A DNA stretch of 42,391 nucleotides from a virus (IMGVR_UViG_3300044294_000109:1-42391), one strand, 5' to 3'; numbered from the stretch's first letter, positions 16,741 to 24,123 are shown. Numbers and translations: made by a program. The notes: a model not told the origin generated them from the sequence alone.

Positions 16741-16998
16741 TTAAAGAGGCAATTTTGCTCGCGAGGACCTCTTCAAGTAGTTAAATCGCATGGCTTCACC
16801 ACGAATCTTTTCTTTGAGTGGTTTCGAAATCAGTTTAGGAACAGATTCGATGTCCAAACTATTTTGCTCACAAAAATAAACGATAGCATCAATGTATGTC
16901 ATGTTCTTATCGTTTTGAACAATTTTTTCAATCTCTTGTGCAAATCTAGACGGGCAATAAAACTTGCTCTCTAAAACTTTTTCAAGTTCTTTTTCCAT
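16741..16998 (-). CDS. gp33: gp33-like late transcription co-activator
   Basis: 85 aa from the ATG at 16998 (a GGAAA lies just upstream); longer in-frame starts would overlap the exonuclease gene by over 100 nt. The core MTYIDAIVYFCEQNSLDIES followed by KPLKEKIRGEAMRFNYL fits the gp33 family, which bridges RNA polymerase and the sliding clamp at T4 late promoters. The short length is usual for cyanophages. The late promoters seen here agree with such a protein. Confidence 0.7.
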   Translation of the reverse strand: MEKELEKVLESKFYCPSRFAQEIEKIVQNDKNMTYIDAIVYFCEQNSLDIESVPKLISKPLKEKIRGEAMRFNYLKRSSRAKLPL

Positions 16999-17671
16999 AG
17001 GTTTCCAGTTTGTATTCCACAAACTCTCTAATGTACTGAGCGAGTAATTTAATGTATTTGGTTTTATCATATTCTTCATAAACAACGCATTCTCCGTTTT
17101 CACATGCCATAAGGATTAAAAGTTTTTTTACTGGTATGTTCGTCAACTCATAGAACATACAGGCATAAGCTGCCGCTTGAACAAAATAATGATCAATCCA
17201 ATTTCTTGGTTTTGGTTTCTTAGAAGTTTTAAAGTCAATGATTGCTAGTTCACCATTATATTCAGCAATACAATCGACTGTTCCAGCAACTCCAAGTTTT
17301 TTACTAAACAAAGACTTTTCAAGAGCATGAATATTATTAATTTTGTTCAATTCCTTTTTTGAAATACGAAAAAGCATTTCTGAAATGGGAAGAACATCAG
17401 TTGGCAAATTATCATTCTTTAAATACATCTCAGTAAGTGAGTGCATATCAGTTCCACGACTTGTTGCCTGACGTGTAATTTTGTCTGCTTCTTCTTGACC
17501 GATCTTTCTTCGCCACTCAGCAAAGAATTCTCTATTTTTGTGACTCGTAACTGATGTGATTGATACTAAGCGAAGGAGTTCGTTACCATTTGGAATTTTA
17601 TAGTAACGAACTCCATCGATTGTTTCTCTTTCAAGACTCGGAAGATCACATTCTACATGATTAAATTTCAT
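16982..17671 (-). CDS. PD-(D/E)XK (RecB/Cas4-like) exonuclease
   Basis: 229 aa. Nuclease motifs: RGTDMHSLTEMYL (H for the first helix), GVAGTVDCIAEYNGELAIID (Asp), DFKTSKKP (D-x-K) and the QAAAYACM helix. This is the layout of MGME1/RecB-type single-strand exonucleases. Probable roles are recombination or host DNA breakdown. The start is 2 nt from the phoH stop. Confidence 0.8.
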   Translation of the reverse strand: MKFNHVECDLPSLERETIDGVRYYKIPNGNELLRLVSITSVTSHKNREFFAEWRRKIGQEEADKITRQATSRGTDMHSLTEMYLKNDNLPTDVLPISEMLFRISKKELNKINNIHALEKSLFSKKLGVAGTVDCIAEYNGELAIIDFKTSKKPKPRNWIDHYFVQAAAYACMFYELTNIPVKKLLILMACENGECVVYEEYDKTKYIKLLAQYIREFVEYKLETYGKRT

Positions 17672-17673
17672 AT

Positions 17674-18429
17674 TTAAGTAGTTTCGCTTTTGGCAAGAAG
17701 ATATTCTTTAACAATTCCTGATCTTACAATATCATCAAGATTAAATTCTATTATATCAAAAGAAGGCATTTTACGCAAAATTTTGATGAAGTCAATAATA
17801 CCGTTTCTCTCATTTGTTTTGATAAGATCACTCTGAGTGGCATCACCGCAGAACATGATCTTACAATTCTCACCAACACGAGTGATAATAGAATCGAGCT
17901 CGTGAAAATTCAGATTCTGAAATTCATCGACGAGAATAATTGAACTGTCAATAGTTGTGCCACGAAGAAATGATGTGCTCCAAAACTTGATTGTCTCTTG
18001 ATTTTTTAGATTACCATAGAGCATTTCAAATTCTGCATCGGATGTCATCTCAAACATGTATTTCACCATGTTTTTGTAAGGAATTTGATAAAGTGAGGAC
18101 TTGTCTTCATGATCACCAGGAAGAAACCCAATTTCACGAGTAGAAACAAGAGACCTAACAATATAAACTTTTTCGTAAGGTAACGTTTCATCTAAAACAT
18201 CTGCAATCGCATTGTAAAGAGTGATAAATGTTTTACCAGTTCCTGCTGCTCCATAGGCAACAATATTTTGACCATTTTTGTATGCATCAAACAGTAGTTG
18301 TTGATTTTTGGTAATCGGATCAATATCAATGAGGAAATTATGGTTAATTGGTTTTCTTCTCTTCATCTGTTTCGCTGTCATTCCAACGCCAATATTTTCG
18401 CTGGAAACACTTGTTTTCCTTCTTGCCAT
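17674..18429 (-). CDS. phoH: PhoH-like ATPase
   Basis: 251 aa. Walker A GAAGTGKT (about residue 58-65), Walker B SIILVDEFQNL and sensor motif IMFCGDATQSD are all present. PhoH is very common in cyanophages and in hosts is linked to phosphate stress; biochemical role (RNA/DNA helicase or ribonuclease link) is not settled. Confidence 0.9.
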   Translation of the reverse strand: MARRKTSVSSENIGVGMTAKQMKRRKPINHNFLIDIDPITKNQQLLFDAYKNGQNIVAYGAAGTGKTFITLYNAIADVLDETLPYEKVYIVRSLVSTREIGFLPGDHEDKSSLYQIPYKNMVKYMFEMTSDAEFEMLYGNLKNQETIKFWSTSFLRGTTIDSSIILVDEFQNLNFHELDSIITRVGENCKIMFCGDATQSDLIKTNERNGIIDFIKILRKMPSFDIIEFNLDDIVRSGIVKEYLLAKSETT

Positions 18430-18434
18430 AATTT

Positions 18435-18686
18435 CTAACCAATTTTCTTGACAGTGGATCCAGGTGCCTTAGATGCCTTTTCGAGGACATCATTCCACCC
18501 TGGATTTTTTTGAATCAACTTATCTCTCCACTCTCCAACCTCTCCGACACCTGGAATAGTTGATAGGTCAGACCAATCTCTATCCCAATCAGGATTATCT
18601 TTTTTCCACTGGTCCCAATCATGAACACTCAAAACTACTTCTTTGCGTTCACCAGTTTGTTTGTTAAAAACAGGATAAGTTGCCAT
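18435..18686 (-). CDS. Conserved small protein, unknown function
   Basis: 83 aa. Reads MATYPVFNKQTGERKEVVLS then DWDQWKKDNPDWDRDWSDLS and a C-terminal WRDKLIQKNPGWNDVLEKAS. The start resembles FmdB-type zinc-ribbon proteins but no Cys is present. It is preceded by a late promoter. Confidence 0.65.
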   Translation of the reverse strand: MATYPVFNKQTGERKEVVLSVHDWDQWKKDNPDWDRDWSDLSTIPGVGEVGEWRDKLIQKNPGWNDVLEKASKAPGSTVKKIG

Positions 18687-18708
18687 TCTTTCTTATAATA
18701 TGTGTGTT

Positions 18709-18716
18709 TATTTATT
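18709..18716 (-). promoter_or_regulatory. T4-type late promoter AATAAATA
   Basis: AATAAATA on the minus strand overlapping the last bases of thyX, 22 bp before the ATG of the 83-aa gene. It could also express phoH and the genes after it. Confidence 0.55.
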
Positions 18717-19353
18717 AAGTCCACTCAAGTGCTTTTGAAACGGTTGGAAAATGTTCGCAGAAAATTGCTTTGCACATACTAGCAATTTTCATATGCTCCT
18801 GTTGTGTTTCATGCCCACTACGAAGGTCAATATATGTTATCCATGACCTGCAAGATCCGCTCATATAGATGCGTGTGGGCGTCGCTAAGGGCAGTACAAA
18901 CCTTGCACATTCCTTAGCAACTCCCTGAGTCAATAGAAAATTATATACATCTTGAGCATCACGAAACAAATCTTGTATCATTTTATTCATGGCAAATACT
19001 TTTTCTTCCTCAAGGTCATCAGTAGAATTTTGACGATTCTTTGTATCCTGACGACGCAACTCTGGAATTGGGATGTCTGATGCTAAGAGATTAGTATCTG
19101 CATAGTGTTGTGAAAATTCTTGGAATGTAAAAGACCTATGATGCAAAATTTGAGCTGCGATTGCTCTCGATGTCTCAATTTCAAGAGTCATAAAAGATTG
19201 TTCAAATACAGACCAGTGCTCATGAACAATACAATATTTGAGTAGACCTTCAAATGAAGGATTGTCTTGATTATTTGGATTAGAAACACGAGCAATATAT
19301 GCCATGTTTTCCTCAGGATTGGGTGTACATTGCACAAATTTAACACTATTCAT
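18715..19353 (-). CDS. thyX: Flavin-dependent thymidylate synthase ThyX
   Basis: 212 aa. The ThyX motif appears as HHRSFTFQEFSQHY, i.e. HHR-x7-S instead of RHR-x7-S. Other family marks: HWSVFEQSFMTLEIETSRAI (dUMP/FAD helix), ECARFVLPLATPTRIYMSG and RSWITYIDLRSG. It makes dTMP for phage DNA using FAD and NADPH. Its ATG directly follows the stop of the broken 62-aa ORF. Confidence 0.9.
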   Translation of the reverse strand: MNSVKFVQCTPNPEENMAYIARVSNPNNQDNPSFEGLLKYCIVHEHWSVFEQSFMTLEIETSRAIAAQILHHRSFTFQEFSQHYADTNLLASDIPIPELRRQDTKNRQNSTDDLEEEKVFAMNKMIQDLFRDAQDVYNFLLTQGVAKECARFVLPLATPTRIYMSGSCRSWITYIDLRSGHETQQEHMKIASMCKAIFCEHFPTVSKALEWT

Positions 19354-19550
19354 TCAACACTCCTCACAGTTACTTCTTTTGTATTCCTTACGAATTTTTT
19401 TGAGTTGTTTTAATTCTTCTTTGATAAGTTGATAAGTTTATAGGCAGCGTCGCTATCAATTTTATCTCCCATTTCCATAGCAATGATTACATCTACTCTG
19501 GTTCCAAAATGAGATAGAGCTTTTTCAAAACAGTCTAAATCTTCATACAT
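19354..19550 (-). pseudogene. Small gene broken by an 8-bp tandem duplication
   Basis: From the ATG at 19550 the frame runs 46 codons and stops at 19410. GATAAGTT occurs twice in tandem at 19423-19430 and 19431-19438; removing one copy restores a 62-aa protein (189 nt) that ends with TGA immediately before the thyX ATG. The restored C-terminus continues YKLIKEELKQLKKIRKEY and ends CEEC, in keeping with the helical N-terminus. Function unknown. Either a slipped-strand mutation or a sequencing error. Confidence 0.7.
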
Positions 19551-19758
19551 TTTTTGATCCTCTACACTGTTCAGCAAGAATGTCTATACGAGCATCTAAG
19601 GAATTTTCCATTCGATAAAGTTCATTTGTAGTTCCTACATTTTCTCTTTCCAATTTCTCGATTCTATTTTCCAACTCAATGAGTTTTGTATAAACATTAA
19701 TATCTTCGACTATTGGTTTTTGTGATGGAGAGAAAAACCACCTAATAAGTTTAATCAT
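19543..19758 (-). CDS. Small coiled-coil protein with N-terminal hydrophobic segment
   Basis: 71 aa. Starts with a short hydrophobic basic helix (MIKLIRWFFSPSQ) and continues as a heptad-like coil (YTKLIELENRIEKLERENVG). Unknown function; overlaps neighbours on both sides, as usual in this operon. Confidence 0.65.
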   Translation of the reverse strand: MIKLIRWFFSPSQKPIVEDINVYTKLIELENRIEKLERENVGTTNELYRMENSLDARIDILAEQCRGSKNV

Positions 19759-19999
19759 TCCAACTTTGTTCGTTCAGGTACATTCTAAAATACTTATCGA
19801 TGTTTGTACAGTCCTTGTTTCCTTGACTGACCCAGAAATCACAAAACTCAAATACTGCTCTACAATGATCATTTAAGTAATGCATCAAAGCTCGTAAACA
19901 TTCTGCTCTAATTTGCAATCTTTCCTCTGAATATCTCCAATCGTTTATTGTATTTTCGTTTTTTGTATAAAGACTCTCATTGTTAATCGGGTGCGCCAT
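19751..19999 (-). CDS. Small soluble protein, unknown function
   Basis: 82 aa, charged and helical, with C34, C46, C53 and C64 in the body and a final NEQSWND. No motif recognised. Its start lies inside the end of the upstream 58-aa gene, so it is probably coupled to it. Confidence 0.65.
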   Translation of the reverse strand: MAHPINNESLYTKNENTINDWRYSEERLQIRAECLRALMHYLNDHCRAVFEFCDFWVSQGNKDCTNIDKYFRMYLNEQSWND

Positions 20000-20159
20000 C
20001 GTCCTCGTCGTAAGTTGAGTAGTTTGTTTTGAAACCAGGAAGTTTATTTAAATCTACTGACGTTTTATAAGAATCAACATCAGAGTACACCTCAGATTCT
20101 AACGCTTCTACGACAGATTTCAATTGTTTTACAATTTCTTTTAGTTTTTGACGATCCAT
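19983..20159 (-). CDS. 58-aa acidic small protein
   Basis: Starts MDRQKLKEIVKQLKSVVEAL and ends in an acidic tail (YDEDDGAPD). Its 17-nt overlap with the next gene and helix-then-strand composition support that it is real. No family known. It heads the genes after a 105-bp intergenic gap. Confidence 0.6.
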   Translation of the reverse strand: MDRQKLKEIVKQLKSVVEALESEVYSDVDSYKTSVDLNKLPGFKTNYSTYDEDDGAPD

Positions 20160-20264
20160 AATAACGCCTCACTCTTATTAGTTATACAAGATGAACGTTA
20201 GAGGATTATTATATCTCTACACATATTATATAGGAAGTTTTGTGTGTATTTCCTGATACAATTT
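20160..20264. other. 105-bp AT-rich intergenic region
   Basis: Contains several TATAAT-like boxes on the minus strand (near 20178, 20205 and 20226) but no convincing -35 partner and no NATAAATA. The last bases of the upstream gene form an AT-rich inverted repeat (20258-20274) without a T-tract. A promoter for the following small genes is plausible but unproven. Confidence 0.35.
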
Positions 20265-20483
20265 TTAAAATTGTTCTGGATTCTCTTCCAATTCTTTTAG
20301 AAGTTCACTAATAATCTCTTCCGTCCCATACATTTGCTTTAACTCAAACATTAGAGACTTCATATATTTTTTAAGTTTCTTATACTTTTTGGTTAGTTTT
20401 GCAATCTCATCAAAGTCAACGGTGATTTTTGCATCTTTTCCAACTCTTCCCTCATTAGGAACTCCACCAAATCCCGCACTCAT
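20265..20483 (-). CDS. 72-aa helical protein, unknown
   Basis: Gly-rich start (MSAGFGGVPNEG) followed by a lysine-rich helical region (LTKKYKKLKKYMKSLMFELK) and acidic end. ATG overlaps the upstream stop by 4 nt. No family known. Confidence 0.65.
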   Translation of the reverse strand: MSAGFGGVPNEGRVGKDAKITVDFDEIAKLTKKYKKLKKYMKSLMFELKQMYGTEEIISELLKELEENPEQF

Positions 20484-20743
20484 CTTGATTTATTTCCTTT
20501 ACTAATTTTCTTATCAGAACTCCCCCATACTTTTGGATTTACTCTACCTTCAGATTGTTTAAATCCCTTAAATCCTTCTCTATATCTGTCCCAGTAATAA
20601 TCAAAAATTTCAACTTGTTTATCTGGAATTACTAGGTCATAACACATTCTACCTTCGTCTTCATACCAAACCAGGTAGCAAGTATGTGGCAAATTTCGAT
20701 CATTTGCCACAGACGGATCACAATCCTGATGCAAAATTTTCAA
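20480..20743 (-). CDS. Conserved cyanophage-type protein with TTG start
   Basis: 87 aa. Reads CDPSVANDRNLPHTCYLVWY then RMCYDLVIPDKQVEIFDYYW and EGRVNPKVWG; it looks like a conserved cyanophage family but I cannot name a function. The first codon is TTG, overlapping the preceding TGA as TTGA with GGGGG upstream; the first ATG would remove a third of the protein. Confidence 0.7.
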   Translation of the reverse strand: MKILHQDCDPSVANDRNLPHTCYLVWYEDEGRMCYDLVIPDKQVEIFDYYWDRYREGFKGFKQSEGRVNPKVWGSSDKKISKGNKSR

Positions 20744-21327
20744 GTCCTATTCCCCCATTTAATATCTGGATAAGCTTCCTGAACAACTATAAATGAAATA
20801 TTATACTTATCAGTTAGTTTTTTGTCCTTAACCAGGATAAGGATTTCTGCTTCTTTTGGGTGAAGCATTTCAAGAATGTTAATAAACATCGTCTCTCTTC
20901 TGAGACTCGAAAGTTGATCGTTACCGCCTTTTACAAAGTTGAAAAGTTTTGTCCATTCTTTTCTGAGACTTGAACGAAGACGACCCTTTTTATCCTCATT
21001 CATTGAAGATGAACTGGACCTATCCAAAGCATCCACTGCAAAGTTAATCTTATCACTCAGACTTCCGCTTTGAGTTGCTCCCTCATTAAAAGTATTATAT
21101 GGAACTGGACCCTCTGGAATAGCAGAGAGAATACTTTCATCAAAATTCCAAATAAAAAGTGATTTAATAGAATCGTGAGAGTAGTTTTTAAGAACCTCCA
21201 CCTTTTTGGCATTGCTTCTTTGTTTCGATGCTAATTCAAGCACCTCGTATGCCATTGGATTTTGTGGAAGAATTTTAATAGTTTCAGTCTTCTTCTTCGT
21301 CGTCGTCGTTGATGTTGTCATAGTCAT
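20740..21327 (-). CDS. DUF6433-like conserved phage protein
   Basis: 195 aa from the ATG at 21327 (the next upstream start is TTG). Helical, with NPMAYEVLELASKQRSNAKK, SLRRETMFINILEMLHPKEA and VKDKKLTDKYN, as in a family seen across T4-like cyanophages and annotated without function; I associate it with DUF6433 from memory. The first 25 residues are a Thr/Lys-rich tail encoded in the same DNA as the acidic C-terminus of the upstream membrane protein, so the true start may be later. Confidence 0.6.
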   Translation of the reverse strand: MTMTTSTTTTKKKTETIKILPQNPMAYEVLELASKQRSNAKKVEVLKNYSHDSIKSLFIWNFDESILSAIPEGPVPYNTFNEGATQSGSLSDKINFAVDALDRSSSSSMNEDKKGRLRSSLRKEWTKLFNFVKGGNDQLSSLRRETMFINILEMLHPKEAEILILVKDKKLTDKYNISFIVVQEAYPDIKWGNRT

Positions 21328-21511
21328 TTTCAAATCTTACTGCTAAAATTTCGTCAGGTATAATGTTTCCATTAGAATCGAACATCTCAGGATGTGTATA
21401 AACTGGTGCTGTCTGGTAAAAATGTTCTTTTGCCATCCATCCGATTACACCACCTAAAAAGAAGAACATGATTGAAACTAATGTTCCGATGGTGAGGGTT
21501 GCTGCTAACAT
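21284..21511 (-). CDS. Small membrane protein with acidic tail
   Basis: 75 aa. One N-terminal hydrophobic helix (about residues 2-26, TLVSIMFFFLGGVIGWMAKE), then a polar region and a poly-acidic end (NDDDEEED). Single-pass type. It overlaps the next gene by 44 nt. Confidence 0.65.
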   Translation of the reverse strand: MLAATLTIGTLVSIMFFFLGGVIGWMAKEHFYQTAPVYTHPEMFDSNGNIIPDEILAVRFENDYDNINDDDEEED

Positions 21512-21515
21512 TGTT

Positions 21516-21743
21516 CTACTCCCGAGATTTACTTTTTCTAATATCTAAAAAAGTGTCAAAGTGAAAGTGTATTTCTCGGTTGAAAAAAGAAATCACTTTT
21601 CCAAAAGTCACTCTGAAACTTTTTGGTTTTTCCTGATTTCTTCTCCTTTTTTTATTTCGTAAGAGCAATTCAAATCCACGATTGATTTGAGGATCTTGTT
21701 CTTCTTTATTTAGATCTAAATCAGATTCGTTGTCGCTCATCAT
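21516..21743 (-). CDS. Basic small protein, conserved in appearance
   Basis: 75 aa. An acidic start (SDNESDLDLNKEEQ) followed by INRGFELLLRNKKRRRNQEK and FRVTFGKVISFFNREIHFHF. Unknown function. It starts with two Met codons and overlaps the glutaredoxin gene by 4 nt. Confidence 0.65.
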   Translation of the reverse strand: MMSDNESDLDLNKEEQDPQINRGFELLLRNKKRRRNQEKPKSFRVTFGKVISFFNREIHFHFDTFLDIRKSKSRE

Positions 21744-21979
21744 ACATGATTGTTCTCCTTCAAGTATTTAATTGTCTCAGAACATCCACCAATCGCTTCA
21801 TCATCTACAACGACTTGCGGAAAAGTAGAACCATTTCCAAATTTACGATAAAACTCTTCACGAGTGAAGTCTTGATCTAATTTATAGATTACATGCTGCA
21901 ACTCTGCCAATTGTAGCACCTGTTCAACTTTTGTGCAATACGGACAACCATCCTTTGAATAAACTGTGAATTTTTTCAT
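21740..21979 (-). CDS. nrdC: Glutaredoxin
   Basis: 79 aa. Active site CPYC at residues 13-16, the TFPQVVVDDEAIGGC segment (cis-Pro and glutathione-binding GG) and the usual beta-alpha-beta order. It likely reduces ribonucleotide reductase for dNTP synthesis. The symbol follows the T4 thioredoxin gene and is by analogy. Confidence 0.85.
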   Translation of the reverse strand: MKKFTVYSKDGCPYCTKVEQVLQLAELQHVIYKLDQDFTREEFYRKFGNGSTFPQVVVDDEAIGGCSETIKYLKENNHV

Positions 21980-21982
21980 ATC

Positions 21983-22354
21983 TCAATATGCAACGTTTTT
22001 TCTTGGTTTATATCGATACAAGGCAGTATTATTTTCTGCATTTACCCATCTTAGTATATCATCTTTTCTCTGTTGAGTAAAGAATTCTTGTTTCTCGTAC
22101 CACTCTTCCCATGGAGTATGACTTTTATCTTGATTGCAGTCATGGCAGCAACAAACAACATTTGTTGCAAAGTCTGTTCCGCCTTTTGATCTAGGAATCA
22201 CATGGTCTATTGTGAGATTTTTAGTTTCTCTACAATACGCACATTGATTTCCCCATTTACTTTTTATCATTTTTCTCCACTCTCGTTTAGCTTCTGACGG
22301 GCAACAAGTCTGTAAATCGAACAGATACTCGTCGGGAGTGAAGTATTTCAGCAT
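21983..22354 (-). CDS. HNH endonuclease
   Basis: 123 aa from the first ATG (22354). Two Cys pairs (CAYC and CCHDC, with N-x-x-x-K) bracket LTIDHVIPRSKGG, the HNH active site with His of 'DHV'. Such free-standing HNH enzymes can be homing nucleases or packaging-linked. The surrounding region shows no intron. A late promoter lies 22 bp upstream. Confidence 0.85.
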   Translation of the reverse strand: MLKYFTPDEYLFDLQTCCPSEAKREWRKMIKSKWGNQCAYCRETKNLTIDHVIPRSKGGTDFATNVVCCCHDCNQDKSHTPWEEWYEKQEFFTQQRKDDILRWVNAENNTALYRYKPRKNVAY

Positions 22355-22375
22355 AAGCAAGATTCGTCTTACTAA

Positions 22376-22383
22376 TATTTATT
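22376..22383 (-). promoter_or_regulatory. T4-type late promoter AATAAATA
   Basis: AATAAATA at the very end of the preceding gene, 22 bp from the HNH ATG. It would serve the HNH, glutaredoxin and later genes. Confidence 0.5.
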
Positions 22384-22513
22384 CATTTTCAAGTTCTTTT
22401 AAGTGATTAATCCACCACTGAGGATCTTTTTGTACTTTCCAATTAGGAACTTCCATTCCCTTTTCAGAGTAGTACTCAAAAAGAGTGCTATCGATAATCT
22501 GTGCGATCTCCAT
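22379..22513 (-). CDS. 44-aa protein of unknown function
   Basis: From the ATG at 22513, which has GAGGAAGAGGA just upstream, it reads MEIAQIIDSTLFEYYSEKGM and ends WWINHLKELENE. Longer frames reach back through the upstream gene and look like shadows. Amphipathic, no motif. Confidence 0.55.
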   Translation of the reverse strand: MEIAQIIDSTLFEYYSEKGMEVPNWKVQKDPQWWINHLKELENE

Positions 22514-22712
22514 ATTCCTCTTCCTCCTCATCAACGTCTGCATATGGATTGTCCAAATATGGTCCTCGTTTCCTAAATGGTTCTTGTCGTACATATGAAG
22601 ACTCTGTATTAACAGCAGACATCCACACAGCAAGTTTCATTGCTATGTAAATCACTGCTATTGGTGTAAAACAAGCAGCAAGGACGATTGGTTTCAATCG
22701 CGTTGCCTCCAA
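22488..22712 (-). CDS. Single-pass membrane protein with TTG start
   Basis: 74 aa. Starts at TTG overlapping the upstream gene; the next ATG (MKLAVWMSA) would cut away the hydrophobic segment KPIVLAACFTPIAVIYIAMK. The tail is acidic (EEEEEYGDR). The start choice follows the membrane segment, so it is inference. Confidence 0.6.
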   Translation of the reverse strand: MEATRLKPIVLAACFTPIAVIYIAMKLAVWMSAVNTESSYVRQEPFRKRGPYLDNPYADVDEEEEEYGDRTDYR

Positions 22713-23050
22713 TCATCTGGTTTATCTTTACCCTCAGTCCACCAATCAACCATATCATCAACGCTATTAAAACTATGCTTTCCAAAACGCTCGTGTCCAA
22801 GACCACCAATATCAAGTTGGTTTAAAAAATCGTCCATATCTCCCTCCTGCATGTCGGGATTTTCAGCAGTTCTTCTTGCTTGCCTTAGCATTGTAGCAGC
22901 AGTTCTATTTGCCTTTGCAAGTTTCTCTGCCCAAATCATATCTTCCAAACTGACTTCTTCGTGTTTTGCAATTTTCTCACAGATTGCTTCTAACCTAAGT
23001 CTATATTGTGTAGAGAGCATATGCAATCTCCATATAGGGTTATTTAGCAT
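22694..23050 (-). CDS. Conserved acidic protein, unknown
   Basis: 118 aa, helical start (MLSTQYRLRLEAICEKIAKH) and an acidic C-terminal part (DMDDFLNQLDIGGLG, DDMVDWWTEGKDKPDDW). Met1 and Met11 are both possible. Function unknown. Confidence 0.7.
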   Translation of the reverse strand: MLNNPIWRLHMLSTQYRLRLEAICEKIAKHEEVSLEDMIWAEKLAKANRTAATMLRQARRTAENPDMQEGDMDDFLNQLDIGGLGHERFGKHSFNSVDDMVDWWTEGKDKPDDWRQRD

Positions 23051-23240
23051 TAATCATTGATTCTAAATCATGGATTTTACTGAATTCTTCGTATGCTTTT
23101 TCGGATCTTTCAGATAGAATGTCAGAAATATCATCAAGAATTACTTCATTATCAATGTATTCATCCAAATAATTATCCAACGCTTCTTTTAGATAGCGTT
23201 TCCGATGCCACTCTGGTGAGTATGGTTTGTAGTGTGCCAT
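23040..23240 (-). CDS. Small helical protein, first gene after strong promoter
   Basis: 66 aa, acidic, with MAHYKPYSPEWHRKRYLKEA and a series of Ile/Asp-rich helices. Unknown. It is the first gene after the sigma-70 promoter at 23263-23290. Confidence 0.7.
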   Translation of the reverse strand: MAHYKPYSPEWHRKRYLKEALDNYLDEYIDNEVILDDISDILSERSEKAYEEFSKIHDLESMINAK

Positions 23241-23262
23241 AACAAAAAGATTATATGTGATT

Positions 23263-23290
23263 ATTATACAACACTTTATCGTATTGTCAA
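23263..23290 (-). promoter_or_regulatory. Strong sigma-70 promoter
   Basis: TTGACA (23285-23290), 16-bp spacer, TATAAT (23263-23268), both boxes perfect, ending 22 bp before the ATG at 23240. It sits just after the stop of the upstream gene and likely drives the small-gene block towards 16741. Confidence 0.8.
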
Positions 23291-23291
23291 G

Positions 23292-23414
23292 TCAAGAGTG
23301 ATTATGATTTTTATGAGTATGATGTATACCCAGGATCGGAAGAACAATAATACCAAAACCACAAAGTCCCAACCACACTGGACTTGCTGCTAAAACTTCG
23401 ATTAGGTGAAACAT
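23292..23414 (-). CDS. 40-aa membrane peptide with His-rich tail
   Basis: One hydrophobic helix (about residues 4-29, VWLGLCGFGIIVLPILG) followed by GIHHTHKNHNHS, with five His in the last twelve residues. Metal binding is possible but unproven. TAATG overlap with the upstream gene. Confidence 0.6.
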   Translation of the reverse strand: MFHLIEVLAASPVWLGLCGFGIIVLPILGIHHTHKNHNHS

Positions 23415-23635
23415 TAGTATCCTCTCCAAGTTTTGAATTCGTGATAGAAATACAAGTCAAGAACTTTATCGTCTAGTGGGGGATTCTCCTCTCTATGTGC
23501 CCACTCAACACAAAAATCTACAATACGATGATCGTGTAATGAACTGTGACCCCACATTCTTACAAAAGAAGAAGCAACAAATCCATATCGTTGCTTAATG
23601 TGCGGTTCCGTTTCCTTTATAATCTTTGGAGTCAT
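23414..23635 (-). CDS. Small soluble protein, unknown
   Basis: 73 aa with many aromatic and His residues (KQRYGFVASSFVRMWGHSSL, HDHRIVDFCVEWAHREENPP). Looks conserved but is not recognised. It overlaps a membrane peptide gene upstream by 41 nt. Confidence 0.65.
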   Translation of the reverse strand: MTPKIIKETEPHIKQRYGFVASSFVRMWGHSSLHDHRIVDFCVEWAHREENPPLDDKVLDLYFYHEFKTWRGY

Positions 23636-23717
23636 AGTATCCTCCTCTTGTTCCGAAATAAAGTGTTGCTAAAACAAACGGAATTGAAACAAATAAAAGT
23701 GCTTTTGTTAATAACAT
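23595..23717 (-). CDS. 40-aa membrane peptide
   Basis: MLLTKALLFVSIPFVLATLY forms a signal anchor or signal peptide, followed by a short polar tail (FGTRGGYYDSKDYKGNG). It overlaps the next gene by 41 nt. A reading in this frame is supported by the tight packing of four such peptides in a row. Confidence 0.5.
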   Translation of the reverse strand: MLLTKALLFVSIPFVLATLYFGTRGGYYDSKDYKGNGTAH

Positions 23718-23721
23718 AATT

Positions 23722-23811
23722 TTATCGTGAATATGCGTGATTAAGTCCCCAAAAAACAAATATTCCTATAACACCGAAAATAGTCATAGCAAGGTAAATT
23801 GTTTTGCTCAT
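23722..23811 (-). CDS. 29-aa membrane peptide
   Basis: MSKTIYLAMTIFGVIGIFVF then WGLNHAYSR: a single transmembrane helix with a basic end, like the small photosystem or cytochrome subunits in size but without any sequence I can identify. It begins with TAATG overlap to the gene upstream. Confidence 0.5.
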   Translation of the reverse strand: MSKTIYLAMTIFGVIGIFVFWGLNHAYSR

Positions 23812-23939
23812 TAGAGTCCTCCTCCACCGTTTCTAAATCCAGCTATGTAACCAATAATTATTCCACACATGAATGCAACAAACATATAAAGAACATGAGA
23901 AACAAAGTCAAAAAAGATTAACCAGTCACTCGTAGTCAT
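23811..23939 (-). CDS. 42-aa membrane peptide
   Basis: Reads MTTSDWLIFFDFVSHVLYMF and continues VAFMCGIIIGYIAGFRNGGGG. The hydrophobic stretch of about 30 residues ends in an Arg-Asn-Gly tail. No family recognised. Confidence 0.5.
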   Translation of the reverse strand: MTTSDWLIFFDFVSHVLYMFVAFMCGIIIGYIAGFRNGGGGL

Positions 23940-23964
23940 TGTGATTATGTTTCTCTTTGATTAA

Positions 23965-24123
23965 TTATTCCATTCTGAGATGCATTCTATCAGAGTCTCT
24001 TTGATACATTTTTTGAGAATAACCACGTTGTTGAAATAAAATCATCGTGCCTTGATAGAACATCGTGACAGCAAACACCAGCAAAAATACTATTCCGATT
24101 ATTTCAATGTAATGTTGAGACAT
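23965..24123 (-). CDS. 52-aa membrane peptide with Met/Arg-rich tail
   Basis: Reads MSQHYIEIIGIVFLLVFAVT; one helix, then a Gln/Arg/Met-rich tail (QKMYQRDSDRMHLRME). Its ATG lies inside the end of the 72-aa gene, which supports translational coupling. Confidence 0.5.
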   Translation of the reverse strand: MSQHYIEIIGIVFLLVFAVTMFYQGTMILFQQRGYSQKMYQRDSDRMHLRME

